From Cybelea sp963824595 (GTDB lineage Bacteria; Vulcanimicrobiota; Vulcanimicrobiia; Vulcanimicrobiales; Vulcanimicrobiaceae): DNA of 64,000 nt. The position numbers were made by a program, and so were the translations under genes. The stretch spans positions 248,001-312,000 of the forward strand of contig CAWGPY010000002.1 of assembly GCA_963824595.1 (NCBI GenBank), given 5' to 3'. Below are positions 1-9,733 of this stretch, piece after piece (the first letter of the stretch is position 1; each line of letters begins with the position of its first letter). The notes below the pieces were generated by a model, which was not told the DNA's origin, searched no databases, and worked only from the letters and a program-made list of their open reading frames with translations.

Positions 1-112
1 TCCGGCCGCCGCCCAAGGGACGTGGGAGGAGCGGCTCGCGCAGACTCGGGCCATCCGCGACGAGATCCGGGCCCGGATAGACGAGTGGTGCGCGGAGGCC
101 TGCGAGCGCTAG
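1..112 (+). CDS. C-terminal fragment, low-molecular-weight protein tyrosine phosphatase / arsenate reductase-like
   Basis: Only the last 36 codons are in the window, in the frame starting at base 2. The tail reads PAAAQGTWEERLAQTR, then AIRDEIRARIDEW. This resembles the C-terminal end of LMW-PTP/ArsC proteins, where an acidic 'DPA..GT.EE' segment precedes an amphipathic helix. The catalytic N-terminal loop lies upstream of the window, so arsenate reductase cannot be separated from phosphatase. The TAG stop at 110-112 interlocks with the stop of the convergent gene through the palindrome CTAG. Assignment rests on a short tail. Confidence 0.45.
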   Translation, partial: PAAAQGTWEERLAQTRAIRDEIRARIDEWCAEACER

Positions 113-579
113 AACGCCGGGAGCGCCGGCTTTAGGATCATCAAGACGAACGCGACGATCGGGAACCCCAGCGCGATCGAGCCCCAGAGAGCCCAGCCGC
201 CCGAGAGACGGTCGTACTCGGACAGGTCGCCCGCGCGGGCGGCGGCCGCCAGCGCCCGCTGGGTCCGCGCCAGCGGCCCGAAGGCGAGGCCCGACAGGAC
301 GAAGGCGATGATCCCCCACAGCAGCCAGCCGGTCGAGAGAATGGGGATGTGGCCGGCAAAGGCGGTCGCGAGGCCGCCCGCGAGGACGATCGCCGCCCCG
401 GGAATCGTGAAGATGCGATCGGCCCGGATAATGCCCTCCATCGTGCTCGCCATGATCCCCGCGTTGCGGGTGGCGTCGGCGAACCGCTTCCAGAACACGC
501 CGACCGTCACGTTGCCGAGGAAGAGCACGACCCCGGTGAGGTGCACGAGCTTGAGAACGAGGTACACGGTGACCGACAC
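109..579 (-). CDS. DUF2269-like integral membrane protein
   Basis: A protein of about 156 residues with four hydrophobic segments. The first begins almost at once (VYLVLKLVHLTGVVLFLGN), followed by a short loop with WKRFAD, a second pair around GIVLAGG/GWLLWGI, and a final C-terminal segment. This is the pattern of predicted integral membrane proteins of the DUF2269 type, whose function is unknown. I chose the GTG at 579 because the membrane segment follows immediately; a GTG at 567 is equally possible, and longer reading frames add implausible Arg-rich sequence. The stop overlaps the stop of the convergent gene by 4 bases. It is divergent from the RND exporter. Confidence 0.6.
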   Translation of the reverse strand: MSVTVYLVLKLVHLTGVVLFLGNVTVGVFWKRFADATRNAGIMASTMEGIIRADRIFTIPGAAIVLAGGLATAFAGHIPILSTGWLLWGIIAFVLSGLAFGPLARTQRALAAAARAGDLSEYDRLSGGWALWGSIALGFPIVAFVLMILKPALPAF

Positions 580-709
580 TTCGACGCCGGGTGCATGGCC
601 TGCCCGCCTTGCTGCGGCCTGCCCGCTCGCTCTGAGGAACTTTTGAGGCTCGTCCTGAAACAGAGGCCTACCCCCCGGCGTAAACCAGAGCAATAATGGA
701 AGTCGCATC
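580..709. other. divergent intergenic region
   Basis: This 130-base gap separates the divergent DUF2269-like gene and the RND exporter and should hold both promoters. It contains a repeated CCTGCCCGC word near 600-628. I see no convincing -35/-10 pair or transcription factor site. Confidence 0.4.
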
Positions 710-3700
710 ATGTGGTTGACCCGCTTCGCGATTAGCCGGCCCGTGATCACCGCCATGGTGTTCATCGCGCTCGCGATCTTCGGCACAATCTCGTTCTACA
801 AAATCGGGCGCAGCAACAATCCGCCGGGCACCGATTTTCCGATCGTCGTAGTCTACTCGGCCTATCCGGGCGCCTCTCCTCAGGAGATGGAGCGTCTGAT
901 CGTCAAGCCGATCGAAGACCAGCTCGACTCGATCGACAACCTCGATCAACTGAGCGCGACCGCACAAGAAGGCGTCGCGACCGTCATCGTGCAGTTCAAG
1001 CTCGGCACGAACCTGGATCTCGCGGCGATCAACGTGCAGAGCGCGGTCGACACGGCGCGCGTCTATTTGCCGGCCGACCTCGACCCGCCCACCGTCGACA
1101 AAAACGGCGCCTCGCAGCCCTTGCTCGACGTCGCGGTCAGCTCGAAGACCTTGTCGCCGACGCAGCTGGCGGACTTCGTCAACAACAGGCTCCAGCCGAT
1201 TCTCAAAGGCATCCCCAACATCCAGTCGGTCAGCGTCTACGGCGCGGCCCAACGCGAGTTCCACGTCGAGCCGATTCCGGCTCGCCTGGTGGGAGCCAAC
1301 GCGACCCTGGGCGACGTGTTCGCAGCCGTGGCCGCCAACAACGCCAACCTTCCCGGCGGCATCCTGCGCCAGCGCACCCAGGACACCAGCGTTTCGGTCC
1401 ACGCGGAGATCAATTCGGCGCAGGACCTGCTCGGGATTCCGATGGTCGTGCCGGGCAGCTCGGACAAGAACATGCGAATCGGCGACGTCGCCTACGCGTT
1501 CGACAGCCACGTGGAGCCGACGTCCATCTCGCATTACAACGGCCAGCCGCGGATCTACGTCGAGCTCGACCGGAACATCAACGCCGACGAGATCACGTCC
1601 ACTAAGGTCGCGCGCGAACAGCTCAAGAAGATCGCGGCGCAGTTCCCCGAGCTGACGTTCAACGAGATCGACGCGCCGGCGGACTACACGCAGAAGTCGC
1701 TGAACGGCGTCTGGCAGTCGCTCATCGAGGGCATCGTCCTCACGATGCTCGTGATGCTGCTCTTCCTGCACGCGTGGCGCAACGCCATCGTCATCATGAT
1801 CGCCATCCCCAGCTCGATTCTGGCGACGTTCGTGCTGATGAAGTCGTTCGGCTTCCATCTCGACACGATGTCGCTGATGGGGCTTTCGCTGATCATCGGC
1901 ATTTTGGTCGACGACTCCATCGTCGTTTTGGAGAACATTACGCGCCATCGCGACCTCGGCGAAGATCCGATTGACGCCGCAATCAACGGGCGCAGCGAGA
2001 TCGGCGGCGCCGCCGTCGCCATCACGATGGTCGACGTGGTCGTCTTTCTGCCGATCGCGTTCCTGCCCGGCATCGTTGGCGCGTACCTGCGCGAGTTCGG
2101 GGCGGTGATCGTCATCGCCACGCTCTTCTCGTTGCTCGTCTCGTTCACGCTCACGCCGCTGCTCGCCGCGCGCTGGAGCGTTAAAGAGCGCTCGAAGGCC
2201 CGGCCGAAGTGGCTCGAGGCCTTAGGCTCGTGGAAGGTCAACCTCGCGCTCTGCGCGGTCGCAATCCTCACCTACTTCATCCCCTGGCCGATCACCGAGC
2301 TGCGCCAGGTCTTCCCGATCATGATCGCGGCCGTACTGATCCTCAACCTCTTCGTGCAGCGGTACGACAGGATTCTCGGGTGGTATCGCACGACGGCGCT
2401 CCCCTACGCGCTCTCGCACGGTCTCTTCGTGGTGTTCGTCTGCGCCGTGCTCGTGATCAACTCGTTGACGCTCGCGATGGGCGCCGGCATGACGACCGTG
2501 GCGATCGACGTCATCATTCTGGTCTTGGCTGCCGTCTGGCACGGCATAGGTCTTCTGGCTCGCCGCGTGATCCCCGAGGCGAATATCCGATATACGTGGA
2601 CCGGGGCGAGCGCGGGGCACCCGCGGATCGTGCGGGTGTGGAACTCGATCGCCGACGGCGGCAAGAATTCGGTGCGCGTGTTCGTGCGGTGGTTCTACGC
2701 GACCGGCACGGGCGGGCGGTTGACGATCGCGACCTTCGCGCTGCCCGTAGTCTGCGCGGCCGTGCTCTTCATACTCGGTCCGATCGACTTCGACTTCGTG
2801 CCGCAAGTCCAGACGGGCGAGATCTCGATGACGGTGACCTATCCGCCGGGCACCCCGCTGCAGACCACCGAGAGCTACGTGACCAACCTCGAAAACGCGA
2901 TCATGAAGATCGACGGCATCAAGTCGGTCAGCTCGACCGTGGGCCGTAAGCCGCAGGGCTGGGGTTCTGCGATCGGCGCCAACTACGCGAATCTCAACGC
3001 GCAAACGGTGCCCGAACGCAGACACGAGACGTACAAGCTGATCGACCAGATCCGCAAGCTGGCCTATCTCGTGCCGGGCGCCGTGTTCCAGGTGGCCGGC
3101 GACAGCGGCGGCGGGTCGGGGGCGTCGATCTTCTACTCGCTCTCCGGACCCGAAGACGCGATCGCGCCGGCCGCGGAAAAGGTGGCGCAGTACCTTCGTA
3201 ACACGCCCGGCAGCGTCAACGTTCAGACCAGCAACGAGGCCGCCGCGCCGCGCCTCAACGTGAACATCGACGCGCAAAAGGCCGAGGTGCTCGGAGTCGC
3301 CCCGGCGCAAGCCGCCAACGCCGCGCGTTTCGCCATCGGCGGCGCCGTCGCAACGCGCGTTCGTTCGGAGAACGGTTTGGTTGACGTGCGCGTGCAGTTC
3401 CCGCTCTCCGAGCGCAAGACGGTCGATCAGCTGCAGAACGTGCGCGTTCGGGCCGAGGACGGCACGCTGGTGCCGCTCGTCGACATCGCCACGCTCCAGT
3501 GGACCAAGGCGCCGCTGCAGATCAAGCGACTCAACCGGCAGCGCGTCGTGGACGTCTACGGCGGTACCCTGCCCGGCTATTCGCTGGGCGCGGTGACCGG
3601 GCCGCTCGAGCGGCAGCTGAAGAAGCCGGGCTTCCTGCCCGAGGGCGTGCAGCTCACCGCGCAAGGCGACACGCAGTTCATGAACGAGACGATGGCCAAC

Positions 3701-4270
3701 ATGGGCATCGCCCTGCTCACGTCGTTCATGCTGGTCTACATGTTGATGGTGATCCTGTACGGATCGTTCCTCGAGCCGCTGATCGTCATGCTCTGCGTGC
3801 CGCTCGCCGTCATCGGCGCGTTGGTGGCGCTATCTCTGATGCACCGTCTCGAGCCGAACGCCGGACAGTCGCTCAACATCATCTCGATGATCGGCATCAT
3901 CATGCTCTTCGGACTGGTGGCGAAGAACGGCATCTTGCTCGTCGATTATTCCAACACGCTCTGCCGCCGCGGCATGCGCGTCCGCGACGCGGTGCTGCAG
4001 GCGTCGAGCACTCGGTTCCGTCCGATTCTCATGACGACGTGCGCCATGATCTTCGGCATGCTCCCGCTCTCGCTCGGATTCGCGGAAGGCGGCGAGTGGC
4101 GGCAAGCGATGGGCACCGTTATCATCGGCGGTCTGCTCAGCTCGCTGATCCTCACGCTCTTCCTGGTTCCGATGGTGTACGAAACGTGGATGGGGGCGCT
4201 GGAGCGCCACGCCGACCAGCGCGCCATCGCCGCGGAGATGTCGCGGCCGGCCGAAGTCGCGCGTGCGTAA
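710..4270 (+). CDS. RND-family efflux transporter (AcrB/HAE1 type) with extra membrane insert
   Basis: An inner-membrane proton-driven exporter of the AcrB/MexB class, 1186 residues against about 1040 usually. The N-terminus has the usual first helix after FAISRPVITAM. The TM4 proton-relay aspartates are D401-D402 in GILVDDSIVVLEN and the TM10 lysine is K1072 in GLVAKNGILLVDY, so the proton path looks intact. The extra length sits between TM6 and TM7, about residues 490-660, and contains about four additional hydrophobic stretches before the second periplasmic half begins at FDFVPQVQTGEI. No membrane-fusion protein or TolC-like gene is in the window; partners may lie upstream or elsewhere. 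Substrate cannot be told. ATG start at 710. Confidence 0.93.
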   Translation: MWLTRFAISRPVITAMVFIALAIFGTISFYKIGRSNNPPGTDFPIVVVYSAYPGASPQEMERLIVKPIEDQLDSIDNLDQLSATAQEGVATVIVQFKLGTNLDLAAINVQSAVDTARVYLPADLDPPTVDKNGASQPLLDVAVSSKTLSPTQLADFVNNRLQPILKGIPNIQSVSVYGAAQREFHVEPIPARLVGANATLGDVFAAVAANNANLPGGILRQRTQDTSVSVHAEINSAQDLLGIPMVVPGSSDKNMRIGDVAYAFDSHVEPTSISHYNGQPRIYVELDRNINADEITSTKVAREQLKKIAAQFPELTFNEIDAPADYTQKSLNGVWQSLIEGIVLTMLVMLLFLHAWRNAIVIMIAIPSSILATFVLMKSFGFHLDTMSLMGLSLIIGILVDDSIVVLENITRHRDLGEDPIDAAINGRSEIGGAAVAITMVDVVVFLPIAFLPGIVGAYLREFGAVIVIATLFSLLVSFTLTPLLAARWSVKERSKARPKWLEALGSWKVNLALCAVAILTYFIPWPITELRQVFPIMIAAVLILNLFVQRYDRILGWYRTTALPYALSHGLFVVFVCAVLVINSLTLAMGAGMTTVAIDVIILVLAAVWHGIGLLARRVIPEANIRYTWTGASAGHPRIVRVWNSIADGGKNSVRVFVRWFYATGTGGRLTIATFALPVVCAAVLFILGPIDFDFVPQVQTGEISMTVTYPPGTPLQTTESYVTNLENAIMKIDGIKSVSSTVGRKPQGWGSAIGANYANLNAQTVPERRHETYKLIDQIRKLAYLVPGAVFQVAGDSGGGSGASIFYSLSGPEDAIAPAAEKVAQYLRNTPGSVNVQTSNEAAAPRLNVNIDAQKAEVLGVAPAQAANAARFAIGGAVATRVRSENGLVDVRVQFPLSERKTVDQLQNVRVRAEDGTLVPLVDIATLQWTKAPLQIKRLNRQRVVDVYGGTLPGYSLGAVTGPLERQLKKPGFLPEGVQLTAQGDTQFMNETMANMGIALLTSFMLVYMLMVILYGSFLEPLIVMLCVPLAVIGALVALSLMHRLEPNAGQSLNIISMIGIIMLFGLVAKNGILLVDYSNTLCRRGMRVRDAVLQASSTRFRPILMTTCAMIFGMLPLSLGFAEGGEWRQAMGTVIIGGLLSSLILTLFLVPMVYETWMGALERHADQRAIAAEMSRPAEVARA

Positions 4271-4323
4271 AGGTTAACGGGTTTCTCAGTTTCGTAGCGA
4301 GCAAGCGTGGGTAGAGACCGCGC

Positions 4324-5040
4324 ATGAAAAGCCTCTCGAAATTTACGCTTGCTCTCGCGATCGCCGCGCTTCCGGCAGCGGCGACCGCACAGTCGGTCAA
4401 CGTTATCGTGAACGGCCAAGCAATGAACTTCACGCAGCCGCCGATCGTGCGCTCCGGCCGAGTATTCGTGCCGTTGCGCGGCGTGTTCGAACAGCTCGGC
4501 GCCACGGTCGTCTACTCGAACGGGCAGGTCAACGCCACGGGCAACGGGCGCAGCATCTCGTTGACCATCGGCTCGACGCAGGCGACGGTGGGCGGCCAGC
4601 CCGAAACGCTCGACGTGGCACCTTTCATCGTCGGCGCGACGACGTTCGTCCCGCTGCGTTTCGTTTCGCAGGCGCTGGGCGCGTCGGTGAACTGGAACGA
4701 CTCGACGAGCACGGTGACCATCGCCGGCGGCGCGCCGGCCCCGCCTCCGCCGCAGCCGGTTCCCGGCGGGATCCGCTTCGTGACCGTCGCGCCGACGGGC
4801 ACGACCTACAACTCGTCGCCGCGGATTCGCTTCCAGTTCGACCGCCCCGTACGCGTGACGGAGTTCCGGGTCGCCGTCGACGGACGCGCCGTAACGTCGG
4901 GTCTCGTGGTGCAGAGCGGTCCCGCGTTCGTCATCGACCTGCCGTGGCGGCTCGAACGCGGTCCGCATCGCGTGCGAGTGAGCGGCACCACCGCATCCGG
5001 GAAGTCCTTCGACCTCTCCTGGACCTTCGTACGCGGATAG
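4324..5040 (+). CDS. secreted copper-amine-oxidase-like stalk domain protein
   Basis: A 238-residue exported protein. A signal peptide (MKSLSKFTLALAIAALPAAA, cleavage after ATA) is followed by two copies of the stalk-domain signature found at the N-terminus of copper amine oxidases (PF07833 type): FVPLRGVFEQLGATV at about residue 45 and FVPLRFVSQALGASVNW at about residue 107. A proline linker (APPPPQPVPG) leads to a C-terminal beta-rich domain of about 85 residues resembling an Ig-like or CopC-type fold. No oxidase catalytic domain is present. The role is probably a cell-surface binding or structural one. It lies 53 bases after the RND gene and 4 bases before the SDR gene. Confidence 0.75.
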   Translation: MKSLSKFTLALAIAALPAAATAQSVNVIVNGQAMNFTQPPIVRSGRVFVPLRGVFEQLGATVVYSNGQVNATGNGRSISLTIGSTQATVGGQPETLDVAPFIVGATTFVPLRFVSQALGASVNWNDSTSTVTIAGGAPAPPPPQPVPGGIRFVTVAPTGTTYNSSPRIRFQFDRPVRVTEFRVAVDGRAVTSGLVVQSGPAFVIDLPWRLERGPHRVRVSGTTASGKSFDLSWTFVRG

Positions 5041-5044
5041 TCCG

Positions 5045-5788
5045 TTGAATCGTTGCGCGCTCGTGACGGGAGCGGCCGGCGGCCTCGCAGCCGGAATCGC
5101 TCCCGCACTCGCCCGCGACGGATTCAGCCGCGTCGCCATCACCTACCGCTCGACGCCGCCCGACGCCACGATCGAGTCGATCGTGGCCGCCGGCGCGGCC
5201 GCGACCGCGGTGCGCGTCGACTTCCTCGAGGATGCCGAAACCGTCGAAGCGGCGCTGAGCGACGCCGTCGCGCGCTTCGGACCGTTCGACACCCTGGTGC
5301 ACGCGGTCGGGCCGCTCGTGGTGAAGCGCTTCGAGCGTACGACCCTCGAGGAGTATCGCGAGGCCTTCGACGGCAACGTGCGCAGCGCGGTGCTGGCGGC
5401 GCGCGCAGTGCTGCCGCCGATGCGGGCGGCCGGCTTCGGCCGGCTGGTGTTCTTCGGCATGCCGGGGTCGAGCGAGACGCGGCCGTTTCGCGGCTTCACG
5501 CTCTATCAGGCCGCGAAGAGCGCCCTCGTCGCGTTCGCGCGGTGCCTCGCCGTCGAGGAAGCCCGGCACGGCATCACCGTCAACGTGGTCTCGCCGGGGG
5601 ACATTCGCGAGAAAACGATGGATCGAGCGACCGCGTCGCAACGCCCGGGCGGCAATCCGCGCGGCCGCGCGGGGAGCTACGAAGACGTCGCCGACGCCGT
5701 GCGGTTTCTGGTTGCGCGCGAGCGCGATTTCGTGACGGGCGCTGTGATCGAGGTGACCGGAGGCCTGCAGACCGCCGCCGATTCGTGA
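5045..5788 (+). CDS. short-chain dehydrogenase/reductase (SDR family)
   Basis: A 247-residue NAD(P)-dependent oxidoreductase. The N-terminal Rossmann motif TGAAGGLA occurs at about residues 8-15, the active-site pair Tyr/Lys in LYQAAKSALVAF near residue 160, and NVVSPGDIRE follows. The catalytic serine is probably in the FGMPGSS stretch. The C-terminal TGAVIEVTGGLQ is typical of the FabG/classical group. Substrate unknown; a 3-oxoacyl-ACP reductase role is possible but not shown. It uses a TTG start at 5045, directly after the stalk-protein stop, so the two genes are probably co-transcribed. Confidence 0.82.
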   Translation: MNRCALVTGAAGGLAAGIAPALARDGFSRVAITYRSTPPDATIESIVAAGAAATAVRVDFLEDAETVEAALSDAVARFGPFDTLVHAVGPLVVKRFERTTLEEYREAFDGNVRSAVLAARAVLPPMRAAGFGRLVFFGMPGSSETRPFRGFTLYQAAKSALVAFARCLAVEEARHGITVNVVSPGDIREKTMDRATASQRPGGNPRGRAGSYEDVADAVRFLVARERDFVTGAVIEVTGGLQTAADS

Positions 5789-5832
5789 CACAGGACTGCG
5801 CAACGTTCGGCTCGTAAGGTCGGCGGGACACG

Positions 5833-8319
5833 ATGCGCGACGAAACGAGCGAACATTTGGCGTTTGCGCTTCCCGGCGCGCGTCCGCACTACGGTCCCGA
5901 CAAGGCGGTGGAGGTCGAGCACATCGATCTCCATTTGACGCCTCACCTGGACGAAGCGTCGCTCGACGGCGTCTGCACCACGACGGTGCGCGCGCTCGAC
6001 GAGCCGGTGTCGCGCCTCACCCTCAATGCGGTCGATCTCGAGATCGAGGCCGTCGAGCACGCGGACTTCTCGACCCGCGAGGGCATGCTCGAGCTCCGGT
6101 TCGACCCCGCGATCGCGCCCGGCGAGTCGAAGACGTTCTCGGTGACGTATCGCGTCTCCGCGCCGCGTCACGGCCTGTTTTTCATCAACCCGACGGCCTC
6201 GCATCCCGAGAAGGTCTCGCACGCCTGGACGCAGAGCCAAGACGAGTACGCGCGGTACTGGTTCCCGTGTCTCGACCACCCGCAAGAGAAACAGCCCACG
6301 ACGACCACGATCGTCGTGCCGAAGGGCGCGTTCGCGCTGGGCAACGGCGCGCTCGTCGAACGGAAGGATGAGGGCGGAAACACCGTCTTTCGCTATCGCC
6401 AGGACGTGCCGCACAGCACGTACCTGATGACGATGGTCGTGGGGCCGTTCGTCGAGGTCGCGCAGGGCAGGGCCGGCCGCAACGAGGTGCCGGTGTTCTA
6501 CTACGTGCTGCCGGGCCGCGAGGCCGACGGCGACCGCGCGTTCGCCAAGACGCCCGCGATGATCGACGGCTTCGAGCGCCGCCTCGGCACGCCGTATCCG
6601 TACGCGCGCTACTCGCAGATCGCCGTCTCCGACTTCATCTTCGGCGGCATGGAGAACACGTCGGCCACGACGCAGACCGACCGGACGCTGCACGACGACA
6701 CCGCGCACCTCGACTTCTCGAGCGATCCGCTCGTGGCGCACGAGCTGGCACACCAATGGTTCGGCGATCTGCTGACCTGCCGCGACTGGGCGCACGCGTG
6801 GCTGAACGAAGGCTTCGCCACGTTCATGGAGGCCGTGTGGCGCGAGATCGATCTCGGCGCCGACGAGTACGCCTACGACATCTTCGAATGCGTCACGGCA
6901 TATCTGAAAGAGGACGCCGAGCGGTACAGCCGGCCGATCGTCTGCAACACGTACAGCGCCCCGATCGACATCTTCGACCGCCACCTCTATCAGAAGGGCG
7001 GGGCGGTGCTGCACATGCTGCGCGGCGAGCTGGGCGACGCGCGGTTCTGGCGCGCGATCGCTCGCTACGTCGCCGACAACGCGCGGCGGTCGGTCGAGAC
7101 GATAGACCTAATCCGCGCGATCGAGGCGGCGACGGGCCGCAACGTGCGCGGCTTCTTCGATCAATGGGTCTACCGCGCCGGTCACCCCGAGCTCGAGATC
7201 GGGGTGGCGTGGGACGAGCGGCGCAACGTGGCCACCCTGACGATCGATCAGAAGCAGACGATCGACGCCGAGCGTCCCGCGTACCGATTCGACGTCGAGG
7301 TCGGGTTCGACGATCGCCGGATCAACGCGCGGGTCGAGCGGGCGCACGAGACGATCGCCGTGCCGTTGGACTCGCCGCCGAGGCTCGTCCGCTTCGATCC
7401 GGGCGCGTTCGTGCTGGCAAACGTCAAGTACAAACTGGGCGTCGATTTTTCGGCTGCCGCGCTGCGCGACGACCCGAGCGTCGTCGCGCGCATACGCGCG
7501 GGCCGCGAGCTCGCGAACGAGGGCGGCCGCGAGGCGCGTGCCGCCATCGAGAGCGCCTTCGCTCGCGAGCCGTTCTGGGGCGTGCTGGCCGAGCTCGCGG
7601 CCGCCGTCGGGGCGACGCGGACGCCGTGGGCGCGCGACGTGCTGATCCGCGCGCTCTCGCATCCGCACCCCAAGGTGGCGCGCGCGGCCGCGGCCGCGCT
7701 CGGCAACTACCGCGATGCGGAGACCGCCGGCGCGCTGCTGGCCGCCTCGCACCACGTATCGTACTTCGTGCGCGCCGCCGCGCTGACGGCGCTCGGTAAG
7801 ACGCGCGACGCGGGAGCGTTCGATGCGCTCGCCGCCGCCGCGAACGGGCGCACGTGGAACGGAGTCGTGGAAGCCGGCGCCATCCACGGTTTGGCCGAGC
7901 TGGCCGACGCTCGCGCGACGCAGGCGATCGTCGACGCGTGCGACGTGCGGAACGGCGAGGGCCTTCGCCGCGCTGGCGTCGCCGCGCTCGCCCGGCTTGC
8001 GACGCTCGTCGACTCGGAGCGCCCGCGCGCCTCCGATGCGATAGCGCATCTGCTCGACGACGACGAGTTCATGGTCGCGATCTCGGCGATCGCCGCCGCC
8101 GAATCGCTCGGCGACGCGCGGCTGCTGCCGGCGCTCGACCGTCTCGCGCAGCAGGGCGTCGACGGCCGGCTGCGCCGGAACGCGGCCGAAGCCGCGATTC
8201 GCATCCGCAGGGGCGCCAAGGTCCCCGCTCAAGTTCGATCGCTCCGTGACGATATCGACGAGTTACGTGAAGAGCAGCGCAGGTTACAGGAGAAGATCGA
8301 GGCGCTCGCGCGGCCTTAA
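5833..8319 (+). CDS. M1 family metallo-aminopeptidase with C-terminal HEAT-like repeats
   Basis: An 828-residue zinc aminopeptidase. The zinc site HELAH lies at residues 303-307, with the third ligand Glu326 in LNEGF at the correct spacing. The exopeptidase motif GGMEN lies about 35 residues before the zinc site. After the catalytic region, from about residue 560, there is an Ala/Arg-rich alpha-helical repeat region (for example HPKVARAAAAALGNYRD and VRAAALTALGK) of the HEAT/PBS-lyase type, and the protein ends with a short coiled segment (DIDELREEQRRLQEKIEAL). No signal peptide, so probably cytoplasmic. The HEAT-like C-terminus differs from the ERAP-like domain of classical PepN. Confidence 0.92.
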   Translation: MRDETSEHLAFALPGARPHYGPDKAVEVEHIDLHLTPHLDEASLDGVCTTTVRALDEPVSRLTLNAVDLEIEAVEHADFSTREGMLELRFDPAIAPGESKTFSVTYRVSAPRHGLFFINPTASHPEKVSHAWTQSQDEYARYWFPCLDHPQEKQPTTTTIVVPKGAFALGNGALVERKDEGGNTVFRYRQDVPHSTYLMTMVVGPFVEVAQGRAGRNEVPVFYYVLPGREADGDRAFAKTPAMIDGFERRLGTPYPYARYSQIAVSDFIFGGMENTSATTQTDRTLHDDTAHLDFSSDPLVAHELAHQWFGDLLTCRDWAHAWLNEGFATFMEAVWREIDLGADEYAYDIFECVTAYLKEDAERYSRPIVCNTYSAPIDIFDRHLYQKGGAVLHMLRGELGDARFWRAIARYVADNARRSVETIDLIRAIEAATGRNVRGFFDQWVYRAGHPELEIGVAWDERRNVATLTIDQKQTIDAERPAYRFDVEVGFDDRRINARVERAHETIAVPLDSPPRLVRFDPGAFVLANVKYKLGVDFSAAALRDDPSVVARIRAGRELANEGGREARAAIESAFAREPFWGVLAELAAAVGATRTPWARDVLIRALSHPHPKVARAAAAALGNYRDAETAGALLAASHHVSYFVRAAALTALGKTRDAGAFDALAAAANGRTWNGVVEAGAIHGLAELADARATQAIVDACDVRNGEGLRRAGVAALARLATLVDSERPRASDAIAHLLDDDEFMVAISAIAAAESLGDARLLPALDRLAQQGVDGRLRRNAAEAAIRIRRGAKVPAQVRSLRDDIDELREEQRRLQEKIEALARP

Positions 8320-9718
8320 GCGGCGCGCGTTCGCGATCGTCACGCTGCTCGTAGTTGCGGGCACGGCGTGGCTTTTCGTGCAGGGGCATTCGGCTTCCGG
8401 AACGCTCGCTGCGGACGTCGTGTCCTCCGCTCGCTCCGCTCCATTTTCCGCAGAGCAAGCTTTGAAGAATACATCCTGTGTTGGCGGAAAATCGAGAAGT
8501 CCGTCAGCCGAGCGCCCCTGCACGACAGCCACCCCTCTACCGGCTGAGTGGAGCGGCGACGATCGAAAGCGCTTGGAGAGAGATTTGCGGGGGGCTTTTG
8601 CGCCGGCGATCGCCGGCGCGAAGGCGTGGAGTTTTGCCGTGGTTGACGGCCGCGGCGAGACGATCTACGACCAACGCGCGGAACGGGCCGTGGCGCCCGC
8701 TTCGGTTCAGAAGCTGATCGTCGCGGCGAGCACCCTCGACGCGCTCGGGCCGGCGTACCGCTTCCACACGCTTTTCGCGGGCCGCACCGGAGTGGGAGAT
8801 GACGGAACGCTGAGCGGCGACCTCTGGCTCGTCGGATCGGGCGACCCGTCGCTGCAGTCGGCGGATCTGCGCAACGGCGTCGCCGTGCTGGCCAAGTCGG
8901 GTCTGCGGCATATCGGCGGCGGGGTGATCGTCGACGCGTCGGCGCTGACGGGCCCCGAGCTCAATCCGCATTGGGCGTCCGACGACGACGGCCAGGATTA
9001 CGCCGCGCCGACGAGCGCGATCTCGCTCGACGGCGACACGATCGCGTCGCGCCAGACGATCGGCGGCGTGGAGCAGACCGTGTGGACGCCGATGCAGGGC
9101 GTGGTTCGCTACGTGGCTTCGCGCGTGAACGCGATGCTGATCCAGCACGGCATCGCGCCGGCGATGCCGCCGGCGGCCGGCGCCGCGCCCCTCGCGAGCG
9201 TCGTGCTGTGGGATCATCGTTCCGCGCCGCTGCGGACGCTCGAGTCGCACATGCTCTTCGTTTCGGACAACCACTACGCCGAGCAGCTGCTGCGAACGCT
9301 CGGCGAGGAGTCAGCCGGAGAGCCCGACGATGACGGCGGCATCGCCGCCGAGCGCGCGTTCCTCGCGCGCACCGGCGTGCCGGCGCCGGGGCTGCGGCTG
9401 TTCGACGGCAGCGGCCTCTCGCCGCAGAATCGCGTCGCCGCGGTCACGCTGGCGCGGCTGCTGGCCGATAACGAAGGGTCGCTCTACCTGCTGCTGCCGC
9501 GCGGCGGTCGCGAGGGCACGCTCGAAGACTACGATTTCACCACGGCGCTCGGACGGGTTCGCGCGAAGAGCGGGCATCTGGCCGACGTCGCGTCGCTGGC
9601 GGGCTACGTCACGACGTCCCGCCACGGCCGCCTTGCGTTCGCCTTCCTCATCAACGGCTCGCCCGGCGATCCCGACGCGGCGATCGTGCGCGCCGTCAAC
9701 CGGCTCGCCATCCTTTAG
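8246..9718 (+). CDS. D-alanyl-D-alanine carboxypeptidase/endopeptidase, PBP4 (peptidase S13) type
   Basis: A penicillin-binding protein of the DacB class that trims peptidoglycan side chains in the periplasm. The three active-site motifs are present: SVQK (S153, counted from 8246), SDN in FVSDNHYAEQLL, and KSG in RAKSGHLAD. One N-terminal membrane anchor (AFAIVTLLVVAGTAWLFV) follows a very basic stretch. The start is uncertain: GTG at 8246 or GTG at 8267 both lie inside the preceding aminopeptidase gene (overlap 53-74 bases), and no canonical start is available nearer the membrane segment. Length 483-490 residues is normal for S13. Confidence 0.88.
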   Translation: MTISTSYVKSSAGYRRRSRRSRGLKRRAFAIVTLLVVAGTAWLFVQGHSASGTLAADVVSSARSAPFSAEQALKNTSCVGGKSRSPSAERPCTTATPLPAEWSGDDRKRLERDLRGAFAPAIAGAKAWSFAVVDGRGETIYDQRAERAVAPASVQKLIVAASTLDALGPAYRFHTLFAGRTGVGDDGTLSGDLWLVGSGDPSLQSADLRNGVAVLAKSGLRHIGGGVIVDASALTGPELNPHWASDDDGQDYAAPTSAISLDGDTIASRQTIGGVEQTVWTPMQGVVRYVASRVNAMLIQHGIAPAMPPAAGAAPLASVVLWDHRSAPLRTLESHMLFVSDNHYAEQLLRTLGEESAGEPDDDGGIAAERAFLARTGVPAPGLRLFDGSGLSPQNRVAAVTLARLLADNEGSLYLLLPRGGREGTLEDYDFTTALGRVRAKSGHLADVASLAGYVTTSRHGRLAFAFLINGSPGDPDAAIVRAVNRLAIL

Positions 9719-9733
9719 GAGCATAACGACGTA

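Noticed and set aside
2222..3664. Long antisense open frame of 480 codons opposite the RND exporter
   Set aside because: It is Arg/His/Asp-rich with no domain pattern and mirrors a well-supported gene. Such frames are common in GC-rich DNA.
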